Source: VMGX01 sp041658885 (GTDB lineage: Bacteria; Patescibacteriota; Minisyncoccia; Phycocordibacterales; 21-14-all-36-13). Taken from it: 64,000 nucleotides of DNA. The stretch lies in contig JBAZZJ010000001.1 in the NCBI GenBank assembly GCA_041658885.1, positions 124,001-188,000 on the forward strand, read 5' to 3'. Of this stretch, positions 5,329-13,086 are shown piece by piece. The notes beneath the pieces were generated by a model that saw nothing but the letters and a program-made list of their open reading frames with translations, searched no databases and was not told the origin of the DNA. Within the stretch, counting starts at the first letter, position 1; each line of letters begins with the position of its first letter. The translations under genes and the position numbers were made by a program.

Positions 5329-7680
5329 TTAAAATCAATAGAATTATTAGGATTCAAATCTTTTGCGACGAAAAGCAGATTGGAGTTTAAAGCTCCAATT
5401 TCGGCTATTGTTGGACCAAACGGCTCGGGCAAATCAAATATTGCCGAGGCGTTTCGTTTTGTTTTGGGAGAACAATCAATAAAATCAATGCGTGGCAAAA
5501 AAGGTGAGGATCTTATTTTTAATGGTTCTAGAAATATAGCGAGAGCAAATAGGGCCGGAGTAAAAATAACTCTTGATAATAGGGATAAACTTTTGAAAAT
5601 TGATTACGATGAAGTAATAATAGAAAGAATTGTTCACAGAGATGGAGTCAACCAATATTTAATAAATGGAAGTAGTGTGAGATTGAGAGACATAATGGAA
5701 ATATTAGCTGGAGCAAGCATAGGTTCTACTGGACATCATATAATTTCTCAAGGTGAAGCTGATAAAATTTTAAATGTTAATTCAAAAGACAGAAAATCAA
5801 TGATAGAGGATGCTCTTGGTTTAAAGATTTATCACTATAAGAAAAAAGAAAGTGTAAGAAAGCTTGAAAAAACAGAACAAAATATAAAAGAAATTGAAGG
5901 ATTGAGAAGAGAAATAAAACCACATATAAAATTTTTAGAGAAACAAGTTAAAAAAGTAGAAAAAACACAGGACTTAAAAAATAAACTCTCTGAAATATAT
6001 AAAGAATATTTAAAGAGAGAAAGAATTTATTTAGATAACGAAAAAGAAATATTAAAAAGAGAAAAAACAAAGCCACAGAAAGAATATGATGAATTAAACA
6101 ATGAACTAAAAGAATTAGAGAAAAATTTCACCCTGTTAAATCCTGCGAAGCAGGAATTTCGTCAAGGACGAAATTATTTAACGGGGCAAGCAAAAAAGAA
6201 AGAAGAAAATACAAATGCGAAGGAGTTGATAGAAATAAAAAATTCTTTAGACAGAACACAAAAAGATAAAAATAGGTTTGAAAGAGAAATGGGTAGAATA
6301 GAAGGAGAAATGTCCTTTAATGAGAAGAGTTTAGTTAGAACTAAAGATTTAGAAGATAAAAACGATTTTATAAAAATCCCAACAATTCATTTGGAAGAGT
6401 TTTCTAATATCATGGAACAATATTTCTCTGAGAGTGAAAAAGAGACAGAAATTTCAAAACTTAAAAGTATTATTGGGAAAATAAAAGCCTCTATAAAAGA
6501 TTTAGTTTTAATTTACAAAAAAGAAGATTCTGAAAATAAGGAAACACAAGAAAATATAAAAAAAGAAATAGAAAGATTAAAAAAAGAAAGAAATATTTTA
6601 GATGAACAAATAGATAATTTAAAGAAAGAAGAGACAACTCTTGTAGAAAAATATAGTTCTTTACAAAAAAAGATAGATTTAGAAAAAGATACACATATAG
6701 AAACAGAAAAAAGAATTTTTCAAGTGATGGCAAAAATTAGTGAAATAAAAATTCAATTAAATATTTTTGAATCAAAAGAAAACAAATTATTTTCAGATGA
6801 ATCAAATTTTAAAAACGAATTTTCAGAATCTCTGATTTTGGTTGGGGAAGAAATGTCGTCCTTTTTTAGATATACGGTTAAAAACTCCGATGGGTCAGAT
6901 ATCTCAGTACGAGAAATAATAAATGAGGATAGAACAAAACAAGAAGAAAGAAAAAAAGAAATAGAAAAAATAAAAATAAGGCTTGAAGACGCTGGAATTG
7001 GTTCTTCAGATGAAATTGTAAAAGAATATCAAGAAATAAAAGAAAGAGATGATTTTTTGGAGAGAGAAATTGAAGATTTAAAAAAATCGAAAGAATCAAT
7101 AAGTATTTTAGTTAAAGAGTTAGAAGAAAAATTAGACATAGAATTTAAAGACGGAATAAAAAAAATAAATCAACAATTTAATAATTTCTTCATCTTAATG
7201 TTTGGGGGAGGAACTGCATCAATAATTGTTGTAAAAAATATTAAAAAGAAGATTGAAAAAGAGGAATTAGAGACAGGGGATTTAGAGGAAATAGGTGAAG
7301 GTATTATTGAAGAAGAAATAGTTGAGGAAGGAATTGATATAAATTTGTCATTGCCACACAAAAAAATAAGAGGTTTAGAAATGTTATCTGGTGGAGAAAG
7401 GGCTCTTACTTCAATAGCTTTAACATTCGCGATATCTCAAATTAAACCACCACCTTTCATAGTTTTAGACGAAACAGATGCTGCACTAGATGAATCAAAT
7501 TCAAAAAAATATGGAAATATAATTGAAGATTTATCAAAATATTCACAACTTATTCTTATCACACACAACAGAGAAACAATGTCGCGTGCAGGAATTCTTT
7601 ATGGAGTTACAATGAGCTCTGACGGAGTATCAAAATTATTGTCAGTTGAATTTGAAGAAGCTGTTAAAATAGTCAAATGA
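5290..7680 (+). CDS. smc: compact SMC chromosome-segregation ATPase
   Basis: Structural-maintenance-of-chromosomes ATPase, partner of ScpA and ScpB (45626-46962). The native ATG is 5326 (784 aa); GTG 5290 adds MEVSLALPIFNG from a repeat element. In native numbering the Walker A GPNGSGKSN is at 30-38, long coiled coils run to about 660, the signature LSGGE is at 687-691, and Walker B FIVLDETDAALDE is around 711-723. Typical bacterial SMC is about 1150-1200 aa with a roughly 150-residue glycine-containing hinge. No such hinge is evident here. A palindromic repeat encodes residues 268-288 inside the coiled coil. Confidence 0.9.
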   Translation: MEVSLALPIFNGMLKSIELLGFKSFATKSRLEFKAPISAIVGPNGSGKSNIAEAFRFVLGEQSIKSMRGKKGEDLIFNGSRNIARANRAGVKITLDNRDKLLKIDYDEVIIERIVHRDGVNQYLINGSSVRLRDIMEILAGASIGSTGHHIISQGEADKILNVNSKDRKSMIEDALGLKIYHYKKKESVRKLEKTEQNIKEIEGLRREIKPHIKFLEKQVKKVEKTQDLKNKLSEIYKEYLKRERIYLDNEKEILKREKTKPQKEYDELNNELKELEKNFTLLNPAKQEFRQGRNYLTGQAKKKEENTNAKELIEIKNSLDRTQKDKNRFEREMGRIEGEMSFNEKSLVRTKDLEDKNDFIKIPTIHLEEFSNIMEQYFSESEKETEISKLKSIIGKIKASIKDLVLIYKKEDSENKETQENIKKEIERLKKERNILDEQIDNLKKEETTLVEKYSSLQKKIDLEKDTHIETEKRIFQVMAKISEIKIQLNIFESKENKLFSDESNFKNEFSESLILVGEEMSSFFRYTVKNSDGSDISVREIINEDRTKQEERKKEIEKIKIRLEDAGIGSSDEIVKEYQEIKERDDFLEREIEDLKKSKESISILVKELEEKLDIEFKDGIKKINQQFNNFFILMFGGGTASIIVVKNIKKKIEKEELETGDLEEIGEGIIEEEIVEEGIDINLSLPHKKIRGLEMLSGGERALTSIALTFAISQIKPPPFIVLDETDAALDESNSKKYGNIIEDLSKYSQLILITHNRETMSRAGILYGVTMSSDGVSKLLSVEFEEAVKIVK
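6129..6189 (+). repeat. palindromic repeat inserted in frame in smc
   Basis: CACCCTGTTAAAT on the left and ATTTAACGGGGCAAG on the right are inverse arms. The inner hairpins are CCTGCGAAGCAGG and TTTCGTCAAGGACGAAA. These are the same modules found between genes at 15164-15318 and 15933-15996. It is read through as about 21 residues, including LLNPAKQEFRQGRNYLTGQA. Confidence 0.88.
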
Positions 7681-7713
7681 AAAAGCTTCAGTGGAACTTT
7701 TTCATCTATAATT
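7677..7713 (+). repeat. CAYAATT-tail hairpin at the smc stop
   Basis: ATGAAAAAG-CTTC/GAA-CTTTTTCAT stem starting inside the smc stop codon, then CTATAATT. Could act as a transcription terminator or 3' stabiliser; it has no perfect T-run. Confidence 0.55.
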
Positions 7714-7734
7714 AATTTAAGTTATGATATAATT

Positions 7735-7797
7735 CACCCCGCGGAATAAAAATCTTTAGATTTTATAATGCTAAAGTATTATGCTTCACAGAGTAAA
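7735..7797 (+). repeat. CACCCC palindromic element over the 5' end of the LOG gene
   Basis: The inverse of this stretch resembles 15247-15309 and 40568-40632: shared blocks are GGAATAAAAA, TTTAGATTTTAT and TATTATGCTTCACAG. The element contributes TATAAT at 7764-7769 and the upstream in-frame ATG 7781. Confidence 0.65.
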
Positions 7798-8515
7798 AAA
7801 CATGTCAGAAGAAGAAAAAAAACAAATTAATATTCCAGAAAAACATCTAAACATAAAACCTCTCACAATTGAGGAGGTTGATGAAGATTTGAGGAAGAGA
7901 ATGTCTAGAATAAATCAAGAATTTCTTGATGGTTTAAAATTTTTAAGTCATCATTCAAAATCCGTGACATTTTTTGGGTCAACCAGATTTAGTGAAGATA
8001 ATTTTTATTATAAAAAATCAGAATCGATAGCGGGCAAACTTTCAAGGAGAGGTTATGACATAATAACCGGTGGTGGTCCAAGTATTATGGAGGCTGCGAA
8101 TAAAGGTGCTTTTGTTGGCGGTGGGGAGGGTCGTTCAATAGGTCTAAACATTGAATTGCCAAATGAACAAGCTGTGAATCCTTTTGTTGAAGAGGGAATG
8201 AGTTTTTATTATTTCTTTAGTAGAAAATTTATACTCACTTTTTCATCTGAGGCATTTATATTTTTCCCGGGTGGTTACGGAACGCTTGATGAACTCTTTG
8301 AATTATTGACATTGTTTCAAACAAAAAAACTTGTGAGAGCGCCTATAATCCTTTTTGGTAATGAATATTGGAATGAAATTGATAAATTGATAAATAATTT
8401 ATTGTATAAAAAATTTAAAACAATAGACGAAGAAGATATGGAGTTGTATATAATTACTGATAGTGAAGAAGAAATAATAAAGATAGTAGAGAGTTCTCCT
8501 ATGAGAGAGGGGTAA
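7781..8515 (+). CDS. LOG-family (TIGR00730-type) Rossmann-fold protein
   Basis: Lysine-decarboxylase-like/LOG family, several members of which are cytokinin-riboside phosphoribohydrolases acting on nucleoside monophosphates. The motif GGGPSIMEAANKGA and the signature PGGYGTLDELFE are both present, as is SRKFIL. The exact substrate cannot be read. Two in-frame starts exist: ATG 7781 lies in a repeat element 11 nt after TATAAT, and ATG 7802 (MSEEEKKQIN) is the likely ancestral start. Length from 7802 is 237 aa. A shared bidirectional terminator lies downstream. Confidence 0.85.
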   Translation: MLHRVKNMSEEEKKQINIPEKHLNIKPLTIEEVDEDLRKRMSRINQEFLDGLKFLSHHSKSVTFFGSTRFSEDNFYYKKSESIAGKLSRRGYDIITGGGPSIMEAANKGAFVGGGEGRSIGLNIELPNEQAVNPFVEEGMSFYYFFSRKFILTFSSEAFIFFPGGYGTLDELFELLTLFQTKKLVRAPIILFGNEYWNEIDKLINNLLYKKFKTIDEEDMELYIITDSEEEIIKIVESSPMREG

Positions 8516-8569
8516 AATGTAAGAAAACAAAAAAGCAACAAAGCAAAAAAACAAAACAAAACAAAAATA

Positions 8570-8595
8570 AAAGTGGCCGTTTAGGCCACTTTTTG
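8570..8595. terminator. bidirectional terminator
   Basis: AAAGTGGCC/GGCCACTTT stem with loop GTTTA, T-rich on the plus side and, read from the other strand, also followed by a T-rich stretch. It separates the LOG gene from the convergent 8601-8999 gene. Confidence 0.8.
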
Positions 8596-8600
8596 AATAT

Positions 8601-8999
8601 TCATTTTTCAGATTTTTTCATACACTGATTTATAAATAAATCAGTAATGAAATAATTCTTTTCAACTCTGACAATATACAACGGAGCTACTCTAACTTGG
8701 TAGTCGTCATAAAATTTTCCGTGGAGACCGTAGAGTAATTCTAATCTCTTTGTTTTTTCTTTACCTAGGAATTCTCTTAGGTCGCTTATTTTAAATGAAA
8801 CCCAACGGCTTTGCTTTTGAAAAAATTTTATTAGATTTCCAGCCGCTTCTTCCGTCTCACATTTTCCAAAATGGCCAGCATATTTTCCATCGCTTATTGG
8901 TATGTTTGTTGGACGGATTTCATATAAATTTACATTGTTTTTTGTTTTGTCAGTAAGGACTATAGATCCTTCCCATATTATTACTGGTCTATCTTTCAT
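8601..8999 (-). CDS. hypothetical protein, 132 aa
   Basis: Unrecognised soluble protein with no signal or membrane segment. The sequence has alternating beta-like stretches (PVIIWEGSIVL, YQVRVAPLYIVRV) and a helical middle (EEAAGNLIKFFQK). A GGAG site lies about 7 nt before ATG on the minus strand. It is one of the SD-led, self-terminated single genes. Function unknown. Confidence 0.65.
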   Translation of the reverse strand: MKDRPVIIWEGSIVLTDKTKNNVNLYEIRPTNIPISDGKYAGHFGKCETEEAAGNLIKFFQKQSRWVSFKISDLREFLGKEKTKRLELLYGLHGKFYDDYQVRVAPLYIVRVEKNYFITDLFINQCMKKSEK

Positions 9000-9121
9000 T
9001 TTTTACTCCAGAATTGTTTTTTGATATTTAATTAACTAAATCTGATTTTAGACTACGCTCCACACCTAAAAAAGTCAAGTTTGACGAGAAAGATGGTTTT
9101 TGTTAGTATAACTGCTACAAA

Positions 9122-9520
9122 ATGTTAAAGATTAGATTAAAAAGAGTTGGGAGAAAACATGACCCGTCATACAGAATTGTTGTGACGGAAGATTTTCGTG
9201 GGCCTAAGAGTGGTAAATATATAGAAAACATAGGTTCATATGACCCAAGAAAAGATATTAAGAAAATAGATGCTGACAGAGTAAAACATTGGATTTCAAA
9301 AGGAGTTCAAATTTCTGATACGGTTCACAACATATTGGTTTCTGAAAAGATTATTGAAGGAAAAAAGAAGGATGTATCTTCAAAGAAAAAAGGTAAAAAA
9401 GCTTTAGAAAGAGATAGTAAAAAAGAAAAACCTGTAGAACCACAAGAAAAAATAGAATCTAAAGAAGAGGTTCAAACAGAAGTCTCAGCAGAAACTCCCG
9501 TAGAGGTTCCAAAAGAATAA
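9122..9520 (+). CDS. rpsP: 30S ribosomal protein S16
   Basis: Small-subunit protein. Residues 1-80 match S16 (MLKIRLKRVGRKHDPSYRIV, GKYIENIGSYDP, VKHWISKGVQISDTVHNIL). Residues 81-132 are an extra Lys/Glu-rich tail with low complexity. TATAAC at 9107-9112 lies 9 nt before ATG, so the leader is very short or absent. A strong terminator at 9531-9570 makes this a single-gene transcript, but it sits with khpA and trmD, its usual neighbours. Confidence 0.95.
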   Translation: MLKIRLKRVGRKHDPSYRIVVTEDFRGPKSGKYIENIGSYDPRKDIKKIDADRVKHWISKGVQISDTVHNILVSEKIIEGKKKDVSSKKKGKKALERDSKKEKPVEPQEKIESKEEVQTEVSAETPVEVPKE

Positions 9521-9530
9521 TTAAACTAAA

Positions 9531-9570
9531 AATCCCGCCCTTTCGTAAAAGAAAGGGCGGGATTGTTTTT
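9531..9570 (+). terminator. rpsP terminator
   Basis: AATCCCGCCCTTTC pairs with GAAAGGGCGGGATT, loop GTAAAA, then GTTTTT. Confidence 0.9.
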
Positions 9571-9590
9571 GTATAAAATTAGTGTATAAT
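9563..9590 (+). promoter_or_regulatory. khpA promoter
   Basis: TTGTTT at 9563-9568, 16-nt spacer, TATAAT at 9585-9590. Transcription would begin near 9597 and leave a leader of about 85 nt with weak hairpin potential (ACAGC/GCTGT). This is one of the few core genes here with a long leader. Confidence 0.5.
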
Positions 9591-9682
9591 TCTTTTAGAC
9601 AGCAAGAATAGGTCGCGCTGTTTTCTTCTCAATCTGAAAAGAAAGAGAGATAAAAGATTAATAGCTATTTGATAAAGGTAAA

Positions 9683-10006
9683 ATGGAACAAGATAAAGAT
9701 TTTTTAGAGTATGTTATTAAGGCATTAGTTGATCATCCTAAAGATGTCAAAATTGATAGGGTAGTTGATGAGATGGGCGTACTTATTACTTTGGATGTAA
9801 ATCCAGAAGACATGGGTAAGATTATCGGTAGAAACGGTAATACAGCCAAATCAATTAGAACATTGCTTAGAGTTGTTGGTATGAAAAATCACGCAAGAGT
9901 GAATTTGAAAATCAACGAACCTAAAGATGGTACACGAAGACCACCAATGAGAACAAGTTCAGCTTCAGAGGAAGTTGATAGAGCAATGGAAGATTTGAAA
10001 GCGTAA
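9683..10006 (+). CDS. khpA: KH-domain RNA-binding protein (KhpA/YlqC type)
   Basis: 107 aa. The KH core MGKIIGRNGNTAKSIRTLLR contains the GxxG loop (GRNG) at about residues 50-53. The family binds RNA and influences cell elongation and translation in Firmicutes, and it commonly lies beside rpsP and trmD, as here. The C-terminal 25 residues are a charged tail. A terminator follows at 10032-10068. Confidence 0.88.
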   Translation: MEQDKDFLEYVIKALVDHPKDVKIDRVVDEMGVLITLDVNPEDMGKIIGRNGNTAKSIRTLLRVVGMKNHARVNLKINEPKDGTRRPPMRTSSASEEVDRAMEDLKA

Positions 10007-10031
10007 TCTTTTAAACAATAGATTTAAAGAG

Positions 10032-10068
10032 AAAACCGTGGTATTTTAATACCGCGGTTTTCGTTTTT
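10032..10068 (+). terminator. khpA terminator
   Basis: GAAAACCGTGGTAT/ATACCGCGGTTTTC stem followed by GTTTTT. Confidence 0.88.
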
Positions 10069-10081
10069 AACTTAAATTAAA

Positions 10082-10741
10082 ATGTTAAATTTTCATATAG
10101 TAAGTATATTTCCGGAAATTTTGAGTTCATATTCAAATGAATCAATACTTAAACGTGCTCAAAAAAGTAAAAAAATAAAAATAAATATATATAATCCTAG
10201 AGATTTTTCAAAAGATAAACATAAAAAGGTTGATGATAAACCATATGGCGGAGGCCCAGGAATGGTTATGCAAATTGAACCAATAGTTTTAGCGGTTAAA
10301 AAAATTTTAGGAAAGTTAAAAAACAATAAAAATACAAAAACAATAATTTTTTCTCCAAGTGGTAAAAAATTTACAAACATTGAAGCAAAAAAACTTTCAA
10401 AATATAAAAATCTGATTTTGATTTGTGGTCGTTATGAAGGAATAGACACTAGAGTTAAAAAAATTCTGAAGGCTGATTTAGTTTCAATAGGTGATTACAT
10501 TCTTACAGGAGGAGAGATCCCGGCCATGATTGTACTTGATTCAGTTTCAAGACAGATAAGTGGGGTTCTAGGAAATGAAAATTCAATAGAAGAAAAAAGA
10601 ATATCAAGCAGTGAAGTTTATACAAGGCCAGAGATTTTCAAATACAACGGCAAAGAGTACAAGGTCCCAGAAATTTTGTTATCTGGTAATCATAAGGAGA
10701 TAGAGGAATGGAAATTAAAAAGCTCTGGGAGAGCTTTTTAA
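10082..10741 (+). CDS. trmD: tRNA (guanine-37-N1)-methyltransferase
   Basis: Methylates G37 of tRNAs with SAM, preventing frameshifts. The trefoil-knot SPOUT fold is shown by VDDKPYGGGPGMVM, LICGRYEGIDTRV and SIGDYILTGGEIPA, with the catalytic Asp expected in SVSRQISGVLG-type context, and the C-terminal GNHKEIEEW. The length of 219 aa is slightly short (usual 230-255). The last codons are formed by a hairpin repeat (AAAAAGCTC/GAGCTTTTT), so the tail KSSGRAF is probably repeat-derived. Confidence 0.95.
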   Translation: MLNFHIVSIFPEILSSYSNESILKRAQKSKKIKINIYNPRDFSKDKHKKVDDKPYGGGPGMVMQIEPIVLAVKKILGKLKNNKNTKTIIFSPSGKKFTNIEAKKLSKYKNLILICGRYEGIDTRVKKILKADLVSIGDYILTGGEIPAMIVLDSVSRQISGVLGNENSIEEKRISSSEVYTRPEIFKYNGKEYKVPEILLSGNHKEIEEWKLKSSGRAF

Positions 10742-10781
10742 TCCACCCCAGTGAAATATCTTTTAGATTTCACGGGGTAAA
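10715..10781 (+). repeat. hairpin repeat over the trmD stop with a nested CCCC element
   Basis: TTAAAAAGCTC/GAGCTTTTTAA hairpin including the trmD stop codon, tail TCCA, then a CCCCAGTGAAAT/ATTTCACGGGG palindrome and TAAATAATTTT. Compared with simple copies (TCCACAATTTTT), this looks like a CCCC element inserted into a hairpin tail. Confidence 0.6.
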
Positions 10782-10829
10782 TAATTTTGTTGTTTTTTGT
10801 TAGTTCAAAAAATTCAGCTCGTAAATATC

Positions 10830-10943
10830 AACCCCATTAGAAGTTCTTTAAGAGTAAAAACTTTAAATAGCTAAAGAAAGAGAATTCGCCTGACGGCTTT
10901 TTGTTATTGTTTAATCGAGTTTGGTTTCAGACTTCTAAGGGGA
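10830..10943 (+). repeat. CCCCATTAGAAG long inverted-repeat element
   Basis: Arms ACCCCATTAGAAGT and ACTTCTAAGGGGAT. The interior block CGCCTGACGGCTTT is shared with the element at 58291-58442. It fills most of the 230-nt gap between trmD and the minus-strand 10973 gene. Confidence 0.7.
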
Positions 10944-10944
10944 T

Positions 10945-10970
10945 AAATAAAAATGCCCCGAAGGGGCATA
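10945..10970 (-). terminator. terminator of the 10973-11182 gene
   Basis: Read on the minus strand: ATGCCCC/GGGGCAT with a TTCG tetraloop, then TTTTTATTTAT. Confidence 0.85.
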
Positions 10971-10972
10971 AA

Positions 10973-11182
10973 TTATAAACCTTTATCTCTTGATTTTCTT
11001 ATCGCGAGAGAAAATAATAAAGCAAAAAGAAAATAAAAAGGATAAAATATTGTTTTTAATAAAATATGAAAAATTATTTTTATTCTTCTACGAGAAGAAT
11101 GAAAGATACCTATTAATATACAAAGAGCAACAATAATAACAGGAATATTTGATATTTCGGCAAAGTAATTCCAAAAAGTCAT
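10973..11182 (-). CDS. small membrane protein, 69 aa
   Basis: Unrecognised. Two hydrophobic helices at about 10-26 and 42-60 are separated by a basic loop (SSRRRIKII), and the C-terminus is basic (RKSRDKGL). A GGAGGT site 4 nt before ATG 11182 fixes the start; longer in-frame extensions would run into the mnmA start region on the other strand and have no SD. The terminator is immediately downstream. Transcribed divergently from mnmA. Confidence 0.65.
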   Translation of the reverse strand: MTFWNYFAEISNIPVIIVALCILIGIFHSSRRRIKIIFHILLKTIFYPFYFLFALLFSLAIRKSRDKGL

Positions 11183-11241
11183 AGTACCTCCAAAGTTTTT
11201 TCTATAGAGCATAATATACAATTTTATTAATTTTGTCAAAT

Positions 11242-12462
11242 ATGATTTCAAACAAAAACAAAAAAATATTTGTAGCAATGTCGGGTGGAGTTGATTCATC
11301 TGTGTCAGCATTTTTGCTGAAAGAAAAAGGTTATGACATAATCGGTGTTTTTATAAAAGTTTGGCATCCTGAATTTGCAGAATGTGATTGGAAAAAAGAA
11401 AGAGATGATGCGATGAGAATTTGTGCCCAGTTGAACATTCCATTTTTAACTTTTGATTTTGAAAAAGAATACAAAAAAGAGGTAGCTGATTATATGATTG
11501 AGGAATATAAAAATGGAAGAACCCCAAATCCGGATGTAATGTGTAATAAAAATATAAAGTTTGGAGCATTTTTGAATAAGGCACAAGAGATGGGGGCTGA
11601 TATGATTGCAACTGGACACTATGCTCGTCTAAAGACGACGCAGATTCACCCTGTTAAATCCAGCGAGGCTAGTCCGCCTACGGCGGAATTTAACAGGGCA
11701 AGCGCAGATTCACCCCGCCATGGCGGGGCAAGCACGCAGATTCACCCCGCCAAAGGCGGGGTAAACGCAGATAATTCTGTTTATAAATTATGTGCTGGAG
11801 TTGATAAAGAAAAAGATCAGTCATATTTTTTGTGGACATTAAATCAGGAACAATTAAAATACACATTTTTCCCAGTTGGAGATTTGGAAAAAAGTGAGGT
11901 AAGAAAAATAGCCAAAGAAAATAATTTGGTTACAGCTGAAAAGAAAGATAGCCAAGGTGTTTGTTTTATTGGGAAAATTCAAATGAAGGAGTTTCTTAAG
12001 AATTTTGTTAAAGAAAAAAAAGGAAATGTTTTAAACGAGAAAGAAGAAGTAATTGGTTATCATGAAGGAGCGTTTTTTTATACGATAGGACAGAGACACG
12101 GATTTGTTATTACAAAAAAAAGGCCTAACCAAAAACCTTTTTATATAATTTCAAAGAATATAGATAATAATACAATCATTGTCCGCGAAGGTGATGAAAA
12201 AGAATCTTCACTTTATAATTCAAATAAAATAGAAATAGAAAAAATAAATTGGATTTTTGGAGAAAAACCCAATGAAAATAAAAAATATTTTGGGAGAATA
12301 AGATATCGTCAATCACTTCAAAATTGTTCAATCAAATATGAAGATGAAAAAACCTTTATAATTTTTGAGGAAAAACAAAAGGCAGTTGCTTTAGGTCAAT
12401 CGGTCGTTTTGTATGATGAGGAAGAATGTTTGGGAGGAGGAGTTATAGAAAAAATTTTGTAA
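11242..12462 (+). CDS. mnmA: tRNA-specific 2-thiouridylase MnmA with an internal repeat insertion
   Basis: Thiolates U34 of Lys, Glu and Gln tRNAs. The PP-loop AMSGGVDSSVSAFLL is at the N-terminus, the first catalytic Cys is in VMCNKNIKFG and the second in DSQGVCFIG, and ATGHYARL and DQSYFLW are conserved. Residues 134-177 (TQIHP-type, SPRHGGAS, HPAKGGVN) have no counterpart in the family and come from three consecutive palindromic repeats. They sit between ATGHYARLK and the strand YKLCAGVDKEKDQSY, a surface loop. The frame is intact, so the enzyme is probably functional. The native length without the insert is about 362 aa, normal for MnmA. Confidence 0.94.
   Translation: MISNKNKKIFVAMSGGVDSSVSAFLLKEKGYDIIGVFIKVWHPEFAECDWKKERDDAMRICAQLNIPFLTFDFEKEYKKEVADYMIEEYKNGRTPNPDVMCNKNIKFGAFLNKAQEMGADMIATGHYARLKTTQIHPVKSSEASPPTAEFNRASADSPRHGGASTQIHPAKGGVNADNSVYKLCAGVDKEKDQSYFLWTLNQEQLKYTFFPVGDLEKSEVRKIAKENNLVTAEKKDSQGVCFIGKIQMKEFLKNFVKEKKGNVLNEKEEVIGYHEGAFFYTIGQRHGFVITKKRPNQKPFYIISKNIDNNTIIVREGDEKESSLYNSNKIEIEKINWIFGEKPNENKKYFGRIRYRQSLQNCSIKYEDEKTFIIFEEKQKAVALGQSVVLYDEEECLGGGVIEKIL
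11641..11776 (+). repeat. three tandem palindromic elements inside mnmA
   Basis: Unit 1 has arms CACCCTGTTAAAT and ATTTAACAGGGCAAG. Units 2 and 3 are short: CACCCCGCCATGGCGGGGCA and CACCCCGCCAAAGGCGGGGT. Each is preceded by GCAGATTC or CGCAGATTC, the same junction seen between genes at 15164-15318. Total length keeps the reading frame. Confidence 0.9.
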
Positions 12463-12477
12463 AAATTTTTTCAAATG

Positions 12478-12590
12478 TTTAATTTCTAATTTCCCCCAGT
12501 TAAATATCCTATGGATTTAACGGGGCAAGTAATTACTAATGAAATTTTTTAAAAATCACATATACACCATAACGTGTATGTGATTTTAAT
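12478..12590 (+). repeat. TAATGAAATTT-type repeat with a nested CCCC element
   Basis: TTTAATTTCTAATTTC is followed by CCCCAGTTAAAT/ATTTAACGGGG and then TTACTAATGAAATTTTTT. A palindrome, CACATATACACCATAACGTG continuing TATGTG, completes the region. Confidence 0.65.
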
Positions 12591-12605
12591 ATACAAATAA
12601 ACTTC

Positions 12606-12633
12606 TTGACATATCTATTTTAAGGTGTATAAT
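12606..12633 (+). promoter_or_regulatory. strong promoter of the 12681 gene
   Basis: Consensus -35 TTGACA at 12606-12611, 16-nt spacer, TATAAT at 12628-12633. Transcription would start near 12640 and leave about 40 nt of leader with an AAAGGAGA site. Confidence 0.8.
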
Positions 12634-12680
12634 TCTCTCCGAATTAAATAGTTTTTTGTCATAAATTAAAGGAGATTAAA

Positions 12681-13007
12681 ATGTATCCTTCATTAACAAC
12701 AATTGGAGCTGTTTTAGCTTTTTCAATAGCTTTTATTCTTCTTGGAATTCTTTTGGGAATCTTGAAGGATTTCCGGGATAGAAAATTTTTTTTGATAATG
12801 TTTGGTGCTTCTATTATACTCACACTAGTCATTATTTTCTCAATAATAGTGTCACAACAACTTTATTACGCCCGGATGGGACAACTCAGTGGAGTTTTAT
12901 TTTTTTGTGGTTCTTTTTTAATTACCGTCGGAATTAAGGGTGGAATTATAAAAGAACAGCAAGGTGGGAATGTTGGAATAGGGGCAACAAAGCCAGGTAT
13001 AAATTAA
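12681..13007 (+). CDS. membrane protein with three transmembrane helices, 108 aa
   Basis: Unrecognised. Hydrophobic helices lie at about 7-28, 37-60 and 70-88. Short basic loops (KDFRDRK) separate them, and a glycine-rich polar tail follows. A near-consensus promoter, an SD site (AAAGGAGA about 8 nt before ATG) and a terminator at 13019-13048 make it a self-contained unit, likely well expressed. Confidence 0.7.
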   Translation: MYPSLTTIGAVLAFSIAFILLGILLGILKDFRDRKFFLIMFGASIILTLVIIFSIIVSQQLYYARMGQLSGVLFFCGSFLITVGIKGGIIKEQQGGNVGIGATKPGIN

Positions 13008-13018
13008 TGTATTTTAAA

Positions 13019-13048
13019 GCGCCAGTTTTTACTGGCGCATTTTTTTTA
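13019..13048 (+). terminator. Rho-independent terminator
   Basis: GCGCCAGT/ACTGGCGC stem, TTTT loop, then eight T residues. Confidence 0.9.
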
Positions 13049-13086
13049 TTATTTTCTTTTAACATGTTAAAATATAAAGGACAAAT

